Of a stretch of DNA of 64,000 nucleotides, positions 48,339-60,333 are shown piece by piece. The stretch lies in NCBI RefSeq assembly GCF_036884655.1, contig NC_088342.1, positions 18,577,501-18,641,500 of the forward strand. Direction: 5' to 3'. Both the position numbers and the translations under genes were made by a program. Source of the stretch: Musa acuminata AAA Group (Eukaryota > Streptophyta > Magnoliopsida > Zingiberales > Musaceae). The first letter of the stretch is position 1. Every line of letters begins with the position of its first letter. Below the pieces are notes generated by a model. The model was not told where the DNA came from, did not search any database, and was given only the letters and a program-made list of their open reading frames with translations.

Positions 48339-49223
48339 TGTTGAATCTCGGATTTTGATGATGAAACCAATTGATAGTGTTTATCTTATCTACGTTTTGA
48401 GTGACACAGGAAGCTTCGATCAAGGAGAGACAATTAAAAACAGGAAGAATCATGTTGGGCCAGAGTGAAACATGTCATAAGATTGAACGTCGGGCCAGAG
48501 GATCGCGGCCGAAGGATCAAACATTATGCCAAGGAGATCGGAAGTTGTAGGAGTCAACATGCCGATTGGGCAATATATCAAAGAAGAGGATGATACGTCA
48601 AAGGATCGGATGAGCGCTGGATAAACCAATGACATGTCGGACAAAGGATTCATGCTTTGTAATCATTTGTCTAAGATCGAAGTAGTTTAGGGGGCTAATT
48701 GAGTTAGCTTTTTGTATAATCATACTAACTCAATTAGGGGCCAATTGGGCCTTAATTGAGACTGATTTTTGCTCATTGGAAGGCCTATTCAATGACCTAT
48801 AAGTTGGGTCAAATGGTAGCATCGCCAGAACAGGCGGTAAAACCGCTTATGAGTTGGAAAACTCGAAAAACTTGATCTCCGAGGCTGTCAGGCGGTGGTA
48901 ACACGAGACTAGGCGGTGGTACCGCCTAGTGATAGTGTGTCAGGCGATGGTACTACCAGACTGGGCGGTGGTAACACCCAATGTCAGGCTGCAGGTGGTG
49001 GTATCACCCAGTGCAGGCGGTAGTACCACCCGTACCTGGAAGACCCATAAGTTTGAATTTTTGGCTCCATTTTTTAAACCATTTGGGGCCTATAAATACC
49101 CTACTTGGGCAGCAAGAAAGGAGCAAGAATTCTTGAGAAAAAAACTAAGTAAACTCTGCCAAAACTTTGAGTTCCCTCCTCCTAGTGCTTAGAGTTAGTC
49201 CTAAGGGAGGTGTGTGAGGGAAT
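48339..49223 (+). repeat. 3' LTR of F2, first piece
   Basis: Matches the first two-thirds of 39369-40623, with array units at 48890-49040 and TATAAATA at 49091-49098. It is interrupted at GGAAT (49219-49223) by R1. Confidence 0.92.
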
Positions 49224-49708
49224 TATTAGGATCAAAGCGGTACTAAGAGGGGGTGAATTAGTGCAGTGGATTAAAACTTGTAAGTTTGAAAACGAATTCG
49301 TAAATGCGAGGAGATTTTGATTTGATAGTAACTTGAGTAAAGTGAGAAGATAAAAATGAAAGCTTACTACAGTGTAAATAACAATTTCAGAAAGGTAAGT
49401 ACTCACACATTTAAGGAACACACCAATTTAAAGTGGTTCGGTCAAATGACCTACATCTACTTGCGAAGCCTTCTTCGATGAGGCTCCCAACTTCCACTAG
49501 CAAATCACTTTGAAGGGGAAGGACAAATACCCCTCTTACAACCTTTTATAAGTGGTTCACACTCTTACAAATTTTCAACGAAAAGGAAGGAGGTGAACAC
49601 TCAAGCAATTGAAAACAAGGCTTGCTAAAGACGTTGCTAAGGCTTTTATCTCAATCTATTGCTTCTCAAAAAGTTATATTCTCTGCTGAGAATTGAGGGG
49701 TATTTATA
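49224..49708 (-). repeat. R1 3' LTR, R/U5 end only
   Basis: Closely matches 60334-60820. It stops exactly at TATTTATA (the LTR TATA box on the minus strand), where Angela leader sequence begins. The U3 part is missing. Confidence 0.9.
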
Positions 49709-50169
49709 TCGCGATTCGCTATCTTGCTTACGACATAGAGATGTCACCGGTGACCTAAGGACATAGTATGCTTGGTCTAGTCCCTCGAGGGTATATTATC
49801 AAATCAGACTCATCTTGTAATGAAGGTTTTGACTTAACCGAGCATGATGGTTGGTCGAGTCCATCAAGACCATGGTGATTCAGAAGCCGAACAGGACGGG
49901 AATCACAAGGAGTTGTGATCGACAAGAGTTGCCTACCTTTTAGGATTAGTGTGATTGGTCGAGTCCCTCGAGGTTACACTAAGAAGCTGATTGGATCCTG
50001 ATCCCCACTAGAAGTCTACCGAAGACTTCCGTTTCACATGCTGAGGGTGTCGCGTGACTCGTTAGTAAAATAGTGGGAGCATATTAAGATAGAAGTCCAT
50101 ATCTTGATAGTTTATTTCTTGCAAAATCTGCATGTTATTCATTTCTGCTGCATCTTTATTTTTAGAAAA

Positions 50170-51018
50170 ATGTCGCTTTCAAATCCCTTACGTGGCATAC
50201 TTGATGTCAACCGCCTCACTGGTCTAAATTATACGGATTGGCTCCGTAACTTGAGAATTGTTCTCATGGCGAAGAAAATCATGTACATCCTTAATACAGT
50301 GATGCCTGCGCCCGAAGAAAGGGCAAGCGAGGATGATATCGCTCGCTACGTGAAGTACATTGATGACTCCACTCTTACTCAATGCTATATGTTGGGCTCT
50401 ATGACTCCTGAATTACAGAGACAACATGAAAAGATGGATGCCAGATTCATTCTCCTACATGTCCACAAATTGTTTGAGGAACAGGGAAGGACTCAGCGAT
50501 ATGAGATATCCAAGAGCCTCTTCCGTGCTAGGATGACTGAGGGGACACCGGTTCAGAACCATGTCCTAAAGATGATTGAGTGGATAGAGAAACTCACAGG
50601 TCTAGGAATGGTCCTAGAGGATAACTTGTGTGTAGACATTGTGCTTCAGTCCCTACTAGATTCCTTTTCACAGTTCATAATGAATTTTAATATAAACAAA
50701 CTTGAGGTGACTCTCCCAGAGCTCCTCAATATGTTGAGGGAGGTAGAGAGTACTATTAAGAAAGAGAAGCCAGTTCTCTACACTAGTGAGACCAAAAAGA
50801 AAAGGAAAGCAGAAAGGTCCCTTAAGAAGGGAAAGGGCAAGGGCAGACCAGGTAAAGCAAAGGTTGCTAAGAAAGACCCAGCAAAGGACAAGGTCAGTGC
50901 TTCCACTATGGCAAAGATGGGCACCGGAAGAGGAACTGCAAAGAGTACCTTGCAGAGAGGGCGAAATAGAAGCTTCAGGTACATTCATGATCAATCTCCA
51001 ATTGTCAGATTTTTGTGA
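50170..51018 (+). pseudogene. gag of the Angela element (frameshifted near the knuckle)
   Basis: ATG at 50170 gives [18 protein letters not shown], then [13 protein letters not shown] and a long helical capsid region to [12 protein letters not shown] basic Lys/Gly-rich stretch follows (about 50790-50890). In this frame the nucleocapsid is misread; in another frame 50892-50950 gives [14 protein letters not shown]. The knuckle is therefore present but frameshifted, and its second Cys is replaced by Tyr. The frame runs to a stop at 51018. Confidence 0.87.
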
Positions 51019-53776
51019 TAGTGCATTGGTATTGGATACCTGTATTGCTTATCACATCTATAATTTATTATAAATTCTAGCAAAGCCGAGGGGAGATTAG
51101 CAAGAGGAATATTGCATAAAGGTTTGTTTATGCTAGACACTACTCCACATATCATGAATGTAAGTGTGTCTAAGAGGAAACGAGATTAGGTGAACAGTGT
51201 ATACCTATGGCATTGTAGGCTAGGTCACATCCATGAGGGAATGATTCAAAAGTTGCTAAATGATGGATATCTAGATCTATTCGACTATGAGTCATATGCA
51301 ACTTGCGAGCCTTGCCTTCGTGAAAAACTGGCCAACTCTCCATTTAGTGGAACTGGAGAGAGAGCCACTGAGCTGTTGGAACTCATACATAGTGATATAT
51401 GTGGACCCATGTTAACTCATGCCATTGGTAGTTACTCCTACTTCATTACCTTTACTGATGATTTCTCAAGGTATGGATATGTGTACTTAATGAAGTACAA
51501 GTCCGAAGCTTTTGAGAAATTAAGAGAGTATAAGAATGAGGTGGAGAACTAGACTGGAAAGAGTATCAAAACTCTTCAATCAGATCGAGGAGGTAAGTAC
51601 TTAAGTACAAAGTTTACTCAGTTCCTCAAGGACCATGGGATATTATCCCAATGGACACCTCCTTATACACCTCAGCTCAATGGTGTCTTTGGAAGGAGGA
51701 ATCGTACGCTGTTAGATATGGTACGGTCCATTATGAGTTTCGCTGACCTATCCATCTTATTCTAGAGATATGCCCTAGAGACCGCAGCTTACCTTCTGAA
51801 CAGAGTTCCAACTAAGTCGGTAGTGCCTATACCATATGAGATATGGAAAGGAAAGAAGCCTGATATTAAGGTTGTTAAGATTTGGGGCTGCCCTGCCCAC
51901 GTTAAAAGACACAACCCCGATAAGTTAGAATCAAGGACAAAGCGATGCAAATTTGTGGGAAACCCCAAGGAAACTTGTGGGTATTATTTCTATCATCTCA
52001 AGGACCAAAATGTCTTTGTAGCTAAGAGAGCAGTGTTCCTTGAGAAGGAACACATTCTTGGCGTAGATAGTGGGAGAATGATAGAGTTGAGCGAGGTTGG
52101 AGAACCAAGCTCAAGCACCGCTCTACAGCCCGAGTCTGTTCAGGTACCTAATACACAAGTTTCAACTTTACGTAGGTCTGATAGAGTATCCTATCCTCCT
52201 GAGAGATATGTAGGACATATTATAGGAGAGAATGTTGAGGATATTGATCCTCAAACCTACAAGGAGGCTATTATGAGTATAAACTCCGGGAAGTGGCAGA
52301 AAGCCAAGAATTCTGAGATGGATTCTATGTACTCCAACAAGGTTTGGAACCTAGTTGCTGCGCCTGAAGGTATTGTACCCATCGGTTGCAAGTGGATCTT
52401 TAAGAAAAAGATCGGAGTAGATGGAAAGGTAGAGACCTATAAAGCAAGGCTAGTGGCTAAGGGGTATCGTTAAAGACAAGATGTTGACTACGGTGAAACC
52501 TTCTCACCCGTAGCAATACTGAAATCCATTAGAATTCTATTGGCTATTGCAGCACACTATGATTATGAGATCTGGTAGATGGATGTGAAAACTGCATTCC
52601 TCAATGGGAACCTCGAGGAGGAGGAGTATATGATGCAACCTGAGAGATTCGTGTCCAATAACTGCCCAGATAAAGTGTGTAGGTTACTTAGATCCATTTA
52701 TAGACTAAAGCAAGCTTCCCGAAGTTGGAACATAAGATTTGATGAGGCAATCAGATCTTATGACTTCGTTAAGAACGAAGATGAGCCTTGTGTATATAGG
52801 AAGGTAAGTGGGAATGCTATCACCTTTTCGGTGTTATATGTGGATGACATCCTGATCATTGGGAATGACATAGGAATGCTATCCACAGTAGAGGCTTGGT
52901 TATCTAGACACTTCTCTATGAAGGACTTAGGGGAAGCATCTTATATCTTGGGGATTAGAATCTATAGAGATAGATCCAAGAGGATGCTTGGCTTGTCCCA
53001 ATCTAGGTACATAGAAACCATTGTAAAAAGGTTTGGCATGGAAAATTCCAAAAGATGTCTCATACCGATGAGACATGGGATATCGCTTTCTACGAGTATA
53101 TCCCCAAAGACTCCAGAAGAAAGGGCGAACATGGATATGATACCTTATGCCTCAATAATAGGGTCTATCATGTATGTCATGCTATGTACTAGGCCTGATA
53201 TAGTGAATGCTCTGAGTGTCATGAGCAGGTATCAGGTGGATCCAGGCTTGGAGCACTAGAAAGCAGTAAAGTGTATCCTTAAGTACTTGAGAAGGACTAA
53301 GGATCTTTTACTAGTATATGGAGGTAGTAGCCTTAAGGTTGAAGGCTACACAGACTTAAGTTTTCAGTTTGATGTTGATGATAGTAAGTCGAATTCAGGG
53401 TATGTGTACACCTTGAATGGTGGAGCAGTGTGCTGGAAGAGTTCCAAGCAAGATACTACTGCTGACTCGACCACAGAGGCGGAGTACATTGCTGCATCAG
53501 ATGCAACAAAGGAGGGAGTCTGGTTGAAGAAGTTCATCACAGATTTGGGAGTCATGCCGGATAACGAGAAGCCGACTTCCTTATATTGTGACAACTATGG
53601 GGCGATTACTCAAATAAGGGAACCTGGGTCTCATCAGAAGTGTTATGAGGAGGTTCCAGCTTATCAAAGAGATCGTAACCCGAGGAGATGTAGTAGTGGA
53701 AAGTGTTCCATCTGAAGATAACATTGCAGATCCACTAACAAAGCCGTTGTCTCAGATTGTCTTTGAGTGTCATAAG
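51019..53776 (+). pseudogene. pol of the Angela element (protease mostly missing)
   Basis: After a short protease start (LVLDTCIAYHI near 51030, DTG changed to DTC) the sequence jumps within about 130 bp to the GAG-pre-integrase LWHCRLGHIHE (about 51205), so most of the protease is absent. The integrase core follows with DICGP, SDRGGKY and NGVFGRRNR (Glu of the DDE triad replaced by Gly in ERRNR). RT: KWIFKKKIGVDG, active site LYVDDILIIGND near 52840. RNase H: DDSKSNSGY and STTEAEY. Stops occur at 51550-51552, near 51765, 52471-52473, near 52577 and 53257-53259. Inactive. Confidence 0.88.
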
Positions 53777-53829
53777 GGTATGATGGAGATCAGACATATA
53801 GGTGATTGACTTTAGGTCAAGTGGGAGAT

Positions 53830-53937
53830 TGCTAGTCATAGGTGCCCAACAAGCCAATCACGTGAGTGATGGCACGTGTGACTTGATACAGAATCTTTTT
53901 GCTTATTATATTTTGGCATATATCACTTTATAACTAT

Positions 53938-54007
<70 letters not shown>

Positions 54008-55476
54008 GATGTCCTTGGATTTGTGCAATGGGAATCGGATCGTGATGAGATCACGATAATGAGATCGATTCACCTTTAAACACAGCTCCAAAATAATCCC
54101 GATCATAGGTTACTCGAGAGGGACATCGTGATAATCGGACAAACTAGTGTGGTATATACCCGTCCATATGATGGATGCAGCTGGTCTCATAGTTGCTCGT
54201 GTAGGGACACTAGGGATATAGTACAGGTGCTCATTAGAGAATGAGTTCACTGATTGATCCGCTTACGGAATGCTGGATGGTTGATGATGCCTTATTATCA
54301 GACAGCGATTCCGTAGTCCTAGTGGTGTATCTGATCCTTAGACTTGAGACACCAAGGATATATTGTATTAGTACTCTACTCTTTGATACCAGACTTATAG
54401 GTTTGGCTGTCCCAGATCTAATACAGCTAGTCATTGGGAGTGGTAGTCGACCTTACAATGGCTATTGAGTGTCGATAGAGGATCATCCACTCTCGGTGTC
54501 ATGAGAGGAATATCCCATATATTCTTGCTCAGACAAATCCTTGGCCAGGGTCATTCGGGTTGAGAGAGAAAGAGTTCTCCGAAAGAATCCGATTAGAGCG
54601 AGACTCGGGTAGAAACCGTATGGGTCTGACAGCACCATGCTCGATATACAGTCTCTGGGATATTAGATGGACGAGGGACTATAGGTACACGGTAACTGAG
54701 GACAGACAGGTCCAATGGATTGGATTCTCCTATATCGTCTAAGGACTATGGCGTAGTGGCCTAATACGTTCGTAGTCGATGAGTCAAGTGAATTATTACA
54801 GAGATAATAATTCACTGAGTTAGAAGGAGTTCTGACAAGTATGACTCACGGCCAACTCGATATTGGGCCTAGAGGGTCACACACATATGGTAGGCATTGC
54901 GATGAGTAGAGGTTCGGATATGAGATATCCGACGGAGCCCTTGTCTTATTGGATATCCAATAAGTCTCTGAATTATTGGATTCCATGGACGAGATCCAAT
55001 AAGAGCCTATGAGAGATTATTGGATAGAGATCCACTAATCTAAAAGGCTTGGGTTATTGGATGCAGATCCAATACCCACTAGGCGAGGATCTATTAGGGT
55101 TTGTCAAGGGACCTCTATAAATATGAGGGATTCAGAGCCTCATAGGCTAGAGCCTTTGCTTGCCTCTCCTATTCTCCTTCCCCTCTCCACCTCAGAGCAG
55201 GCTTGGAGTTTTGAGGAGCGTCGTCGCAGCCCTGCTATGTGGATCATCGCTAGAGAGGAGGTTGCTTGACCTCCTTTACCCTCTCCTAAAGATTTGTAAG
55301 GAAACAGGGATATATGATCTCCCTAGGTAACACAATCTACTCTATACGCAGTTTTATGTTTCGCGGATTTTGCACACCAATCTTCGCACGACGACGAATA
55401 TATCTTTAGGAATCGGGGATTTTGTTTTCTTGTTCTTCCGCTGCGCATGAGATGTCGCCCCCAAGATTTCCCAATA
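53830..55476 (+). repeat. 3' LTR of the Angela element
   Basis: Starts TGCTAGTCATA after the purine tract GTGGGAGAT. Matches the solo LTR at 10238-11829 but carries a long (AT)n tract near its start. Confidence 0.9.
53941..54004. repeat. (AT)n microsatellite inside the Angela LTR
   Basis: About 32 AT units. The matching place in the solo LTR (about 10350-10372) has only a short, interrupted TATATATG-type run. Confidence 0.95.
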
Positions 55477-55876
55477 ATATTTTGCACAAGTCATCAACCT
55501 TTTGCATATTCTTCTCCCCCTTTGTCATCAACAAAAAGGAGATGAGGTTTTAAGCATAAAACTCATGATCATTGAAGCTATTCATAAAATCATCTCATAA
55601 GAAAAAAAATCTTGAAAAGGAGATGACAAAATTGTCAAAGCTTCAACTTGGCATTAATATTGATCATTCAAGGAACACATCAAATCATCCAAAATAATAT
55701 GAAGGAGCCATCAAAATATTGACAAAATTTCAGAAAGAAACATCCAACATTAGATACTAGGATAATGTTAAACGCATGTCAAGGTAGCATAGAGGTTTAC
55801 AATAATAAGAAAGAAGTCAAATCCACGAAAACCGAAAAGAGGATGAAGAATTTTTGAAAAATGTATACACTCAAGC
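55477..55876 (-). other. 3' non-coding region of R1
   Basis: Read on the minus strand it follows RNase H. It contains GACAAAGGGGGAGAA (55526-55512). The expected terminal polypurine tract and LTR start are missing because of the junction with Angela. Confidence 0.75.
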
Positions 55877-58800
55877 TCATTCGCAAGGACAATTCAACAT
55901 GCCTAATTCCCTTCTAATAAAGTCAAATTGATCTTTATTTAAGGTTTTTATGAAAATATCCGCTAATTGATGTTTTGTATCAATAAATTCTAGAATGACA
56001 TTATTATTATTGACATGATCTCGTATAAAGTGACGCCTAATGTCAATATGTTTACTTCTAGAGTGTTGAATTGGATTTTTGGTTAGACCAATAGCACTTG
56101 TATTATCATATTTTATGGGAATGTTCTTCAAGTAAATTCTATAGTCTTCCTATATTTTCTTCATCCAAACAACTTGTGCATAGTATGCACTTGCAGCTAT
56201 GTATTCGGCTTCCACCGTAGATAGTGCAACCGAATTTTATTTCTTGGAAGTCCAAGAAACAAGTGCATATCCTAAAAATTGACATATTCCGGATGTGCTT
56301 TTTCTATGTATCCTACATCCGCCAAAATCGGCATCTACATAAGTTATTAAATCAAAATTATCGAATTTTGGATACCATAATCCTAAATTAGGAGTTCCTT
56401 TAAGATATCTAAGGATTCTTTTAACACTTTTAAGATGAGATAATTTAGGATTAGTTTGAAACCTAGCACAAAGTCCTACACTAAACATAATATCCGGTCT
56501 AGTTGCGGTGAGGTAAAGTAGACTACTTATCATTCCCCTATACGTTTTTTGATCAAAGTTTTCATCATTTTCATCCATATCTAACTTAGTGGAAGTACTC
56601 ATAGGAGTGTTTATCGCTTTTGAACCATCCATGTTAAATCGTTTTAACAATTCTAATGTATATTTAGATTGATTAAGAAATATACCATTACTAAGTTTTT
56701 TAATTTGCAATCCTAAAAAGAAGGTTAATTCTCCCATTAAGCTCAATTTAAATTCATGACTCATACATTTGGCAAATGATTCACATAGTGATTCATCCAA
56801 AGAACCAAAAATAATATCGTCAACATAAATTTGAACAATAAGAAAATTATTTTTAAAATATTTGATAAACAATGTAGTATCAACCTTACCTTTTGTAAAA
56901 TTATTTAAAATAAGAAAGGAACTAAGCCTTTCATACCAAGCTCTAGGAGCTTGTTTTAAGCCATAGAGAGCCTTAGTCTATCTAAATACATGATTAGGAA
57001 GAAGAAAATTTTTAAATCCGGGAGGTTGTTCAACATACACTTCTTCGGAAATAACACCATTCAAGAAAGCACTTTTAACATCCATTTAAAATAGTTTAAA
57101 ATCATTACTACTAGCATAGGCAAGGAGCATCATAATGGCTTCTAATCTAGCTACAGAAGCGAAGGTCTCTTCATAGTCGATGCCTTCTTCTTGGTTGAAA
57201 CCTTTGGCCACTAGTTTAGCCTTGTTTCTAACCACGATACCGCATTCATCTTTCTTGTTTCTAAAGACCCATTTAATACCAATGACTAAATGGTCACTAG
57301 GTCTAGGAACAAGCTTTCATACCTCATTCCTCTCAAATTGGTTCAATTCCTCTTGCATTGTAATAACCCATCAATCATCTTTCAAGGCTTTGTTAATGCA
57401 TTTAGGTTCAATTTGAGAAAGGAAGGCGGCATTAGCACAAAAATTCTTGAAGGAAGAACGAGTTTGAATCCCTTTTGATGTATCTCCTATAATTAGCTCC
57501 TTTGGATGAGCATCTACATACTTCCATTCCTTGGGTAAGGAAATTTCGGAAGAAGATGCATCCAAGTTGCTATTTTGAGGAGGAGGTTCATTTAAATTCA
57601 AATTATCAAAACCAAGATCATCATCAAAATTATTTTTTTTTAGCTCGAAAATTCCATTAAAAACTACATTAATAGACTCTTCTATAACTAAGGTTCTTTT
57701 GTTAAAAATACGAAAAGCCTTAGAAACGAAAAAGTAACTAAGAAAGATGTCTTTATCGGATTTAGCATCAAATTTTCCTAAGGCATCCTTTTCATTCAAA
57801 ATAAAGCATTTGTAACCAAAAACTTTAAAATAAGAAACATTTGGATTTTTGTTATTCCATAATTCATAGGGAGTTTTTGATAGAGATGGTCTTATTAGAA
57901 CCCTATTCATGACATAGCAAGCCGTATTAACGGCTTCGGCCCAAAAATACTTAGGTAGACTAAGTTCATTTAATATGGTTCTTGCTATTTCTTGTAAATT
58001 TATATTTGTTCTTTCAACTACCTTGTTTTGTTGAGGATTTCTCGGAGTGGAGAAGTTGTGATTATATCCATTGGATTCACAAAAACTTTAGAAGTCACGG
58101 TTTTGAAATTCACCACCGTGATCATTCCGAATTGATGAAAACATGAAGCCTTTTTTGTTTTGAGTAAGTTTACAAAATTTAGAGAAACATTTGAAACAAT
58201 CACTTTTGTGAGCTAAGAAATAGGTCCAAGTGTATCTACTATAGTCATCTACAATTACGAAGGCATATTTGCTTCCTCCTAGACTCGTTGTGTCAATTGG
58301 TCCAAATAAGTCTAAATGGATCAATTGTAATAGTCTAGTGGTGCTAATTTGATTTTTTGGTTTGAAACTAGTTTTTATTTATTTTCCTAGTTGACAAACA
58401 TTACACACTTTGTCCTTAATAAACTTCATATTGGGAATCCCTCGTACTAACTCTCTATATGAAATTTTAGATATTAGTTTCATACTTGCATGGCCTAATC
58501 TCCTATGCCAAAGCCAAGCATCATCATTTAAAACGGAAAAGCACATTTCATTATTAAGTTCATCAAGGTTGATGTAGACATTATTTTGTTGTAAGGCAAT
58601 TATTGATATATTATTGTTTGGTTTTTCAATAATGCACATATAAGATTCAAATCTAACGATGTAACCTTTATCACATAATTGACTAATACTTAAGAGATTA
58701 TGTTTCAATCCATCAACTAGCAACACATCATCAATTGAAAAACTTGATTTGTTACCTATGGTTCCCTTGCCAATGATTTTATCTTTGTTGTTGTCTTCGA

Positions 58801-58888
58801 AGGTGACATACCTTTCTTCTTTGCTAGTGAGCATAAAGAAATGAGATGAATCTCCGGTCATGTGCCTTGAGCATCCACTATCAAGATA
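55877..58888 (-). pseudogene. pol of R1 (protease, integrase, RT, RNase H)
   Basis: Minus strand: protease YLDSGCSRHMTG (from 58888), pre-integrase LWHRRLGHASM to CQLGK, then TAA (58381-58379). The integrase core is 58324 downwards with DLFGPIDTT, HGGEF and a VVERTN Glu. The integrase C-terminal part is 57910-57371. RT follows with KWVFRNKKDE and active site YVDDIIFGS near 56830. RNase H is about 56360-55880 (DADFGGC, HIDIRRHFIRD). Closely related to F1b pol throughout but with its own set of stops (for example near 58090, 57370, 57090, 56980 and 56240). Inactive. Confidence 0.9.
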
Positions 58889-58921
58889 TCATCTCTTGCT
58901 CCTAGCTTGTGAGTTTGTCTA
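58889..58921 (-). other. Paired in-frame stops between gag and protease of R1
   Basis: Minus strand TAG at 58921-58919 and TGA at 58891-58889, 10 codons apart, in the frame of both the gag piece starting at 59374 and the protease. Homologous to 27572-27610 in F1b. Confidence 0.85.
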
Positions 58922-60281
58922 CAAAAGAGGATGGTTTTTAGGTACCCATTTGATTTTGGGTGCCTCAAAAATTGATATACTAATTTTGTTATTCATCATT
59001 AAATTATTGTTTGCAAGGATCATGTCCAAGCCTTTGCTACTGACCTTAAACTTATTTAAAGTCTCTTTAAGTAGCAAATTCTCATTTTTTATTGCTTGTA
59101 AGTGTTCACACTTAGAGCATGGAGGAGTTTAAAGATTATCAAGCTTATTTGGTAGTAAGGCATGCTCTTTCTTTAATAGATTGAACTTCTTACTAATAGT
59201 TCTACACTCATCAAATAATTCATGAAAAGTGATAGAAAGTTCATCGAAAGATAAATCTTCATTAATTAAATCACATACCTCTCCTCCTAAAGCCATTAGC
59301 GCGAAGTTTGCCTCCTCTTTGTTGATAGCTTCTTCATTCTCGGAATCACTTGAGTTGTCCCAAGTCGCTTTCAAAGCTTTCTTCTTCTTCGATTGCTTCT
59401 TCTTGGCTTGGGGGCATTCATTTTTGAAGTGCCCCGGCTTCTTGCATTCGTAGCATATTACTTGGTCCTTTTTATGTTCAAGTTTGTTTTTGGTGTCATT
59501 TTTAAATTTGTTCTTTCTTATAATTTTTTAAAATTTTGAGTTAAAAGTGCAATGTCATCGTCACTGTCCTCATCACTTGATGTTCCTTTCAAGTGGTCTT
59601 CTTGTGTTCTAAGTGTCATATCCTTCCTGTTCTTTGGAAGGGGGTTCTCGAGCTCTTTATGAGCATGGCACGTCATTTCGTAGGTCATAAAAGACCCAAA
59701 AAGTTCTTTGAGAGGAAATGTTTTAAGGTCTTTGGCCTCTTGAATGGCCGTAACTTTTGGATCCAAACTCTTTGGAAGGGATCTTAAAATTTTAGTTACT
59801 AGTTCAAAGTTAGAAAATCCTTTACCAAGAGCTTTGAGTCCATTGATGACATCCATGAAACGGGTGTACATGTCTCCGATGGACTCACTTGGTTTCATTT
59901 GGAAAAGTTCATAAGAATGCACAAGAACATTGATTTTGACTCTTTCACTCGCCTAGTGCCTTCATGAGTGACCTCAAGAGTTCTCCAAATATCAAAAGCC
60001 GAATCGCAAATCGAAACGCGATTAAATTTATTTTTTTCAAGTGCACAAAATAAGACATTCATAGCCTTTGCGTTTAAAGCAAAAACTTTCTTCTCTGATT
60101 CATCCCATTCTCTTATCGAAAGATAAGATTTTTGAAATCCATTTTTGACAATATTCCAAAGCTTAAAATCCATGGAAATAAGGAAGATCCTTATACGAGT
60201 CTTCCAATACGTGTAATCCGACCCATTGAACATAGGCAGACGTGTAATAGAGTAACCCTCTTGTATGCCAGAGTAAGCCAT
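58922..60281 (-). pseudogene. gag of R1 (broken)
   Basis: Minus strand from ATG 60281: MAYSGIQEGYS, TYWKTRIRIF, FDIWRTLEVTHEG, then a frame change near 59920 into FQMKPSESIGDMYTRF. The acidic DEDSDDD part ends at a stop (59518). The zinc knuckle CYECKKPGHFKNEC is at about 59455-59414 in the frame that continues to 59129, where a TAA interrupts it. C-terminal Cys motif CSKCEHL near 59115. Same architecture as F1b gag. Confidence 0.88.
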
Positions 60282-60319
60282 CTCTCTTGGGTATTAAACC
60301 AAATATGAGAGTAAGCCTT

Positions 60320-60331
60320 GCTCTGATACCA
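60320..60331 (-). promoter_or_regulatory. Primer binding site of R1
   Basis: Minus-strand TGGTATCAGAGC, exact, two bases from the LTR end. Confidence 0.9.
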
Positions 60332-60333
60332 AT

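Larger units (their letters stand above)
49709..55476 (+). mobile_element. Angela-type copia element lacking its 5' LTR
   Basis: Leader 49709-50169, gag, pol and a 1647-bp 3' LTR (53830-55476). No 5' LTR or primer site was found: the left edge joins R1 LTR sequence directly. LTR length, gag wording and pol wording fit the Angela group (BARE-1 relatives). Several stops and a damaged protease make it inactive. Confidence 0.88.
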
